Assembly: GCA_023423285.1 (NCBI GenBank)
Contig: JAFAFV010000043.1
Span: forward strand, 1-26,019
DNA from: Bacteroidota bacterium
Lineage (GTDB): Bacteria > Bacteroidota > Bacteroidia > Chitinophagales > Chitinophagaceae
Length of the DNA: 26,019 bases
Reading direction: 5' to 3'
Notes under the pieces: generated by a model
Told to the model about the DNA's origin: nothing
What the model saw: the letters and a program-made list of their open reading frames with translations, nothing else
Databases searched by the model: none
Position numbers and translations under genes: made by a program
Shown: in pieces, positions 22,225-26,019 of the stretch
Numbering within the stretch: position 1 is the stretch's first letter
Layout: the number at the start of each line of letters is the position of its first letter

Positions 22225-23120
22225 TGGCTAAAAATAACAAGCAGGGTATGTCTCGAAGAAACATGCTTAAAACACTTGGCAGTGCTGCGGTGATGTCCGG
22301 AATGGCGCCGCTAACCTCTTTTTCAAATGAAAATAAAATGAACGCATTGAAAGGAAATATAAAACACAGCGTATGTAGGTGGACTTTTGGAGCACTTTCG
22401 TTAGATGAACTTTGTCGCGAAATAAAAAGCATTGGCTTTACAGCGATAGACCTTGTGGGCCCGAAAGACTGGCCTGTTTTAAAGCAGCATGGCATATACT
22501 CAAGCATGTGCAATGGAGCAGAAATAAACCTTGTAGATGGCTGGAATGAACCGGCCTTTCACACCACTCTAATAAAAAATTATACAGAACACATCAGCCT
22601 TGTGGCTAAAGCAGGTTATAAAAATCTCATTTGCTTCAGCGGTAACCGCCGCGGTATGGATGACGAAACCGGCTTGCAAAATTGTGTAAAAGGCTTGAAG
22701 CAAATTTTACCCATTGCTGAAAAACATAAAGTAACGCTGGTGATGGAACTACTGAACAGTAAGGTAGATCATAAAGATTATATGTGTGACAGAACAAGCT
22801 GGGGCGTCGAACTTTGCAGGCATCTGGGCTCTGAAAATTTTAAACTGTTGTACGATATTTACCACATGCAGGTAGATGAAGGCAATGTAATTCAAACCAT
22901 CAGAGATCATCACCAGCACATTGCCCATTACCACACTGCAGGTGTACCTGGCCGCAATGAAATTAATGAAACGCAGGAACTGTACTACCCCGCTATTATG
23001 AAAGCGATTGTGGCAACAGGTTTTAAAGGATATGTGGCACAGGAGTTTATTGCTACAGGAAAGACCAATCAGGATAAATTAAAATCATTAAAAGAGGCTA
23101 TACTGATTTGCGATGTGTAA
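22224..23120 (+). CDS. Tat-exported hydroxypyruvate-isomerase-like TIM barrel
   Basis: 298 residues if it starts at the GTG at 22224, which shares its first base with the previous stop. An ATG at 22248 preceded by GCAGGG would give MSRRNMLK and is a good alternative. Either way it has a true twin-arginine signal (SRRNMLK). The barrel fits the hydroxypyruvate isomerase-like group: Glu165 in VMELLNSK, Asp201 in YDIYHMQ, His227 in YHTAGVPGRNE and Glu264 in AQEFIA form the metal site. Being exported, it probably handles a free sugar or keto-acid rather than cytoplasmic hydroxypyruvate. It is probably translated together with the preceding gene, and the next gene starts 24 bases on. Confidence 0.88.
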   Translation: MAKNNKQGMSRRNMLKTLGSAAVMSGMAPLTSFSNENKMNALKGNIKHSVCRWTFGALSLDELCREIKSIGFTAIDLVGPKDWPVLKQHGIYSSMCNGAEINLVDGWNEPAFHTTLIKNYTEHISLVAKAGYKNLICFSGNRRGMDDETGLQNCVKGLKQILPIAEKHKVTLVMELLNSKVDHKDYMCDRTSWGVELCRHLGSENFKLLYDIYHMQVDEGNVIQTIRDHHQHIAHYHTAGVPGRNEINETQELYYPAIMKAIVATGFKGYVAQEFIATGKTNQDKLKSLKEAILICDV

Positions 23121-23144
23121 TTTTGTATTAGTAAATAACCAGCC

Positions 23145-24014
23145 ATGCATAACAGGAAAGAATTTTTAAAACTAAGCGGCAGCGCCGTTTTAGGATTAGC
23201 GCTAAGTTCTTGCAGAGGAGCCGCTGCCTCAACAGGAAAGGGATCCATAAAAAATCTGGGCATACAGCTGTATACGTTAAGAGACGACCTGCCTAAAAAC
23301 CCGCGCGGCGTGCTAAAGCAACTGGCATCGTTTGGTTATAAAGAAATTGAAAGCTACGAAGGCGCAGAAGGCATGTTTTGGGGAATGGGAAATACCGGCT
23401 TTAAAAATTATATGGATGAATTGGGAATGAAAATAGTGAGCAGCCATTGTGATTTTAAAAAAAATTTTGATAAAAAAGCGGCAGAAGCTGCGGCCATTGG
23501 AATGAGCTATCTGATATGCCCGTGGATTGGCAGACAAAAAGCACTTGATGATTACAAAAGAATCGCTGATGAGTTTAACACTGCAGCCGAAATCTGCCGC
23601 AAAAATGGTATCAGATTTGCCTATCACAATCATGATTATTCTTTCAGGTTGCAGAATGGCCAGCACCCTCAGGATATTTTGATGCAGCATGCCAACCATG
23701 CCTATATGGACTTTGAAATGGACATCTACTGGGTAGTATCTGCTGAACAGGACCCCGTAGCATGGCTCAGGAAATACCCCAACCGCTTTCGCTTATGCCA
23801 CATTAAAGACAGGAAAAAAGGCATTGCGCCAAAACCGGGTGAACCCAACCTGAGTTGTATTGTAGGCGCCGGTTCTATTCATTTTGCTTCCATTTTAAAA
23901 GAAGCAAAAAAATATGGCATGAAGCATTATATACTGGAACAGGAAGCTTATGAAAAAGCGCCGATTGAATGTGTAAAAGAAGGCGCTGATTACCTTACGA
24001 ATTTAAAGTTTTGA
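23145..24014 (+). CDS. Exported sugar isomerase/epimerase-like TIM barrel, copy 2
   Basis: 289 residues. The N-terminus NRKEFLKLSGSAVLGLAL is Tat-like (Arg-Lys, not Arg-Arg) and runs into a lipobox with Cys23 (LSSC), so it may be a lipoprotein exported folded. The barrel matches copy 1: IQLYTLRDDLP (40-50), YHNHDYSF (160-167), Asp193 in EMDIYWVV, His219 in CHIKD, Glu265/Glu267 in LEQEAYE. It is clearly a paralogue of the gene at 21337. Last gene of the run; its stop lies 19 bases from that of the converging glycosyltransferase. Substrate unknown. Confidence 0.9.
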   Translation: MHNRKEFLKLSGSAVLGLALSSCRGAAASTGKGSIKNLGIQLYTLRDDLPKNPRGVLKQLASFGYKEIESYEGAEGMFWGMGNTGFKNYMDELGMKIVSSHCDFKKNFDKKAAEAAAIGMSYLICPWIGRQKALDDYKRIADEFNTAAEICRKNGIRFAYHNHDYSFRLQNGQHPQDILMQHANHAYMDFEMDIYWVVSAEQDPVAWLRKYPNRFRLCHIKDRKKGIAPKPGEPNLSCIVGAGSIHFASILKEAKKYGMKHYILEQEAYEKAPIECVKEGADYLTNLKF

Positions 24015-24033
24015 TAAGCATCCTGGTGATCAA

Positions 24034-25194
24034 TCATTCACCCGTTTCTTGTGACATTAAAATACTTTTATACCACAGGTCAGTTTCAAATGATATTTGG
24101 CTAAAAGAAAATTTATCAGCAGCATCGGTAGCAATTTGCTTTTGATCTATTGACAGATAGGTTTCATGCAGCTTTTCTATTGCACCTGCAAGTGCATCAA
24201 TATTTGCAGGTTCCACCAAAATACTATTACGGTCATTTACCAGTTCAGGCACACCTCCCACTTTAGTAGCAATTACAGGCAAGCCACAGCATAAAGCTTC
24301 GCCAATTACTGCCGGGGCATTATCCGCATTACTAAAAAGAATAAAAGCATTGGCTTTTTTTAAATGATCAGCCATATTGCCATAAGCCATCTCACCGGTA
24401 AAACTGATAAAAGGGTACATTCTTTTATACAGTTCATTTTGCTCGGCTGGCAAACCGGCAATGGTAAAAGCATATTTTTCTTTATTCAGGCGATTAAACG
24501 CTTCAATAATACCTGGCACATTTTTACATGTGGCCCCATTAGATATGTGGATTAATTGGAATGCTTCACTTCTTACTGAATCTTGACTGTAATTAAAAAC
24601 TTCTGTATTTACAGCATTTGGAATCACGGTATAAGGTACTTTATGCACCAGTTTGTTAATTTGAACTGCCAGGTAATTGCTTGTGGTATGTAAGCCCGAT
24701 GCAGCCTTGAGGGTATCTTTCACTATAGTCTTAAAACCTAATTCCTTTTGCTTGTAATTGTTTTCCACCGAACTGTTATATCCAATCCAGTGATCAGTTA
24801 CCACATAGGGCACTTTGTATTTTCGCTGAATAAAACGGGCCATTCCACCTGCTTTGTATGGTACGTGCACATGCACTAAATCAGGTTTGCCATACTTTTC
24901 AATAAAAGTTTCTATTGCATATTTATACAGGCTGTACCATCTGAAGTAAGAAACTGTTTTGCCTATAAAAGACTGCGGTTTGGGGTAATACACATGTGTT
25001 TCGCCAAGGTTGGGCCATTGCTGAAAAGTTTTTGTAACGCGGGTTACCGCTTTTGCATTGGCATCAGGCGTAAGCTTTATTACATGAATTTTATTTGACA
25101 ATGAAGCTGCCTGCGCATGCTGCTGGATGAAGTTGCCCTCCAGGTTTTTCACGTTATTTGGGTACCAGCTACAAAGCCATAATACTTTCAACAT
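24034..25194 (-). CDS. Glycosyltransferase family 4 (GT-B)
   Basis: 386 residues with a GT-B fold. The N-terminal acceptor half opens with WLCSWYPNN and a loop ending NFIQQHA, then HVHVPYKAGGMARF and TDHWIGYN. The C-terminal nucleotide-sugar half has VIPNAVNTEVF and HISNG, and APAVIGEALCCGLPVIATKVGGVPELV (about 293-319), where Glu299 and Glu317 sit in the donor site and Asp291 stands at the first position of the family's EX7E. It should transfer a sugar to a lipid, polysaccharide or protein acceptor on the cytoplasmic face. It follows tpiA by 70 bases across a hairpin. No other cell-surface polysaccharide genes are present, so the product is unknown. Confidence 0.92.
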   Translation of the reverse strand: MLKVLWLCSWYPNNVKNLEGNFIQQHAQAASLSNKIHVIKLTPDANAKAVTRVTKTFQQWPNLGETHVYYPKPQSFIGKTVSYFRWYSLYKYAIETFIEKYGKPDLVHVHVPYKAGGMARFIQRKYKVPYVVTDHWIGYNSSVENNYKQKELGFKTIVKDTLKAASGLHTTSNYLAVQINKLVHKVPYTVIPNAVNTEVFNYSQDSVRSEAFQLIHISNGATCKNVPGIIEAFNRLNKEKYAFTIAGLPAEQNELYKRMYPFISFTGEMAYGNMADHLKKANAFILFSNADNAPAVIGEALCCGLPVIATKVGGVPELVNDRNSILVEPANIDALAGAIEKLHETYLSIDQKQIATDAADKFSFSQISFETDLWYKSILMSQETGE

Positions 25195-25217
25195 AAACTT
25201 TTCCTAAGTATTAATTA

Positions 25218-25247
25218 TGAGATGAACGGTAAATTCCGTTCACCTCA
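25218..25247 (-). terminator. Hairpin between tpiA and the glycosyltransferase gene
   Basis: TGAGATGAACGG and CCGTTCACCTCA pair over 12 bases with one G-T, around a taaatt loop. Reading leftward, the tail is AT-rich (ATAATTAATA) without a pure T run, so it is a weaker terminator or an attenuator. Confidence 0.55.
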
Positions 25248-25264
25248 TAAAACAGACAAATTGA

Positions 25265-26019
25265 TTATTGTAATGCTTTAATAATTTCCGCAAAATCTAC
25301 CGCCACTAAAGATGCGCCGCCTACCAGGCCACCGTCCACATCAGGGCATGAAAACAATTCTTTTGCGTTATTCGCTTTTACGCTTCCACCATATAAAATA
25401 GGAATTTCATTGGCCACTTCCTCGCCATATTTTCCTGCAAGTACAGAACGCAGGTACGCATGAATTTCCTGAGCCTGCTCCGTTGTAGCCGTTTTGCCTG
25501 TTCCAATAGCCCAAATAGGTTCGTATGCAATGATGATCTTTTTAAGTTCTTCTGCAGAAAGGTGGAACAGCGATTCCTGTAATTGCTTTTCAACAAACTC
25601 ATTTTGTTTACCAGCTTCACGAATGTCAAGAGGTTCGCCGCAACAAAAAATGGGCGTAATATTAGCAGCCAGCAACAGGTCTAATTTTTCAGCAAGCATT
25701 TGATTGCTTTCGCTAAAATATTCTCTGCGTTCGCTGTGGCCAATAATGCAGTGACTGATATTGATAGATTTCAGCATATCTACCGAAACCTCTCCGGTGT
25801 AGGCGCCTGCTTTTTTGTTGTAGCAGTTTTGCGCTGCAATGTGATAATTTTTAAGATTGGCAACTTTTTCTTTTGCCATAATAAGATAAGGGAACGGAAC
25901 ACCAAAGACCACTTCATGATGATCTTTTGGCTCAATAGGTTCAGCTAAAATTTTATCCAATAAATCCTGTCCTTCCTGGTAAGTAAGATTCATTTTCCAG
26001 TTTGCTGCTGCAATTTGCT
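25265..26019 (-). CDS. tpiA: Triose-phosphate isomerase, 5' end cut by the window
   Basis: The frame stays open to the window edge. The ATG at 25993 is not the start: the codons before it read QIAAANWK, giving the family's NWKMN motif, whose Lys is the substrate-binding catalytic lysine. Only a few N-terminal residues are missing. Other sites are intact: IIGHSERREYF (catalytic His), AYEPIWAIGTGKTAT (catalytic Glu and the mobile loop) and ILYGGSVKANNAKEL (phosphate grip). It interconverts dihydroxyacetone phosphate and glyceraldehyde 3-phosphate in the cytoplasm. Together with the PFK and pyruvate kinase genes at 11756-15804 it makes the region glycolysis-rich, though about 9 kb lies between. 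A hairpin follows its stop. Confidence 0.95.
   Translation of the reverse strand, partial: QIAAANWKMNLTYQEGQDLLDKILAEPIEPKDHHEVVFGVPFPYLIMAKEKVANLKNYHIAAQNCYNKKAGAYTGEVSVDMLKSINISHCIIGHSERREYFSESNQMLAEKLDLLLAANITPIFCCGEPLDIREAGKQNEFVEKQLQESLFHLSAEELKKIIIAYEPIWAIGTGKTATTEQAQEIHAYLRSVLAGKYGEEVANEIPILYGGSVKANNAKELFSCPDVDGGLVGGASLVAVDFAEIIKALQ

Overview
The window reads as a piece of a Bacteroidota chromosome, most likely from the Chitinophagaceae or a close relative. The evidence is threefold. The protein families are typical of that phylum: DUF4954, the SAM hydroxide adenosyltransferase, a stand-alone acyl-CoA reductase beside a dicluster ferredoxin, ddl beside a PASTA protein, and DUF1080 with sugar-isomerase clusters. 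The N-termini are typical lipoprotein signals. Copies of the Bacteroidota -7 promoter element (TAnnTTTG) lie, correctly oriented, in front of about ten genes. I call 24 protein genes and no RNA genes, insertion sequences, phage genes or CRISPR. Coding density is high: no gap between genes exceeds about 230 bases, and the larger gaps hold promoter-like boxes and hairpin terminators.

Layout. 1-3760: an SDR oxidoreductase and a SAM hydroxide adenosyltransferase homologue (+), a small SET-domain protein converging on them (-), and the Mg2+ transporter mgtE (+). 3940-6141: a large DUF4954 protein with hexapeptide-like repeats. 6163-8865: a leftward cluster in the order ferredoxin, ddl, PASTA protein, rhodanese; ddl and the PASTA protein point to cell-wall work. 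8994-11691: a LuxC-type acyl-CoA reductase and an HtrA/Deg protease (+). 11756-15804: a glycolysis block with pyruvate kinase and a PPi-type phosphofructokinase on the minus strand and an ATP-type pfkA diverging from them. 15893-17263: a lipoprotein GH13 alpha-amylase-like enzyme. The block is echoed at the right edge by tpiA, which is cut by the window end, with a family-4 glycosyltransferase downstream of it.

17456-24014 is the most interesting part. Two divergent units together encode two DUF1080 (3-keto-glycoside hydrolase/lyase family) lipoproteins, a lipoprotein cytochrome c, an exported Gfo/Idh/MocA oxidoreductase and three exported TIM-barrel sugar isomerase/epimerase-like proteins. 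Every one of these carries a Tat-like or lipoprotein signal. This suggests an extracytoplasmic route that oxidises a glycoside at C3, cleaves the keto-glycoside and then rearranges the products. The general idea of such a pathway is known for related families. The electron outlet through cytochrome c, the substrate and the roles of the three isomerases are inference here.

Glycolysis genes (two PFKs, pyk, tpiA) next to a secreted amylase and the keto-glycoside cluster give the right half a carbohydrate-use theme. No SusC/SusD pair, glycoside transporter or transcriptional regulator is visible in the window.
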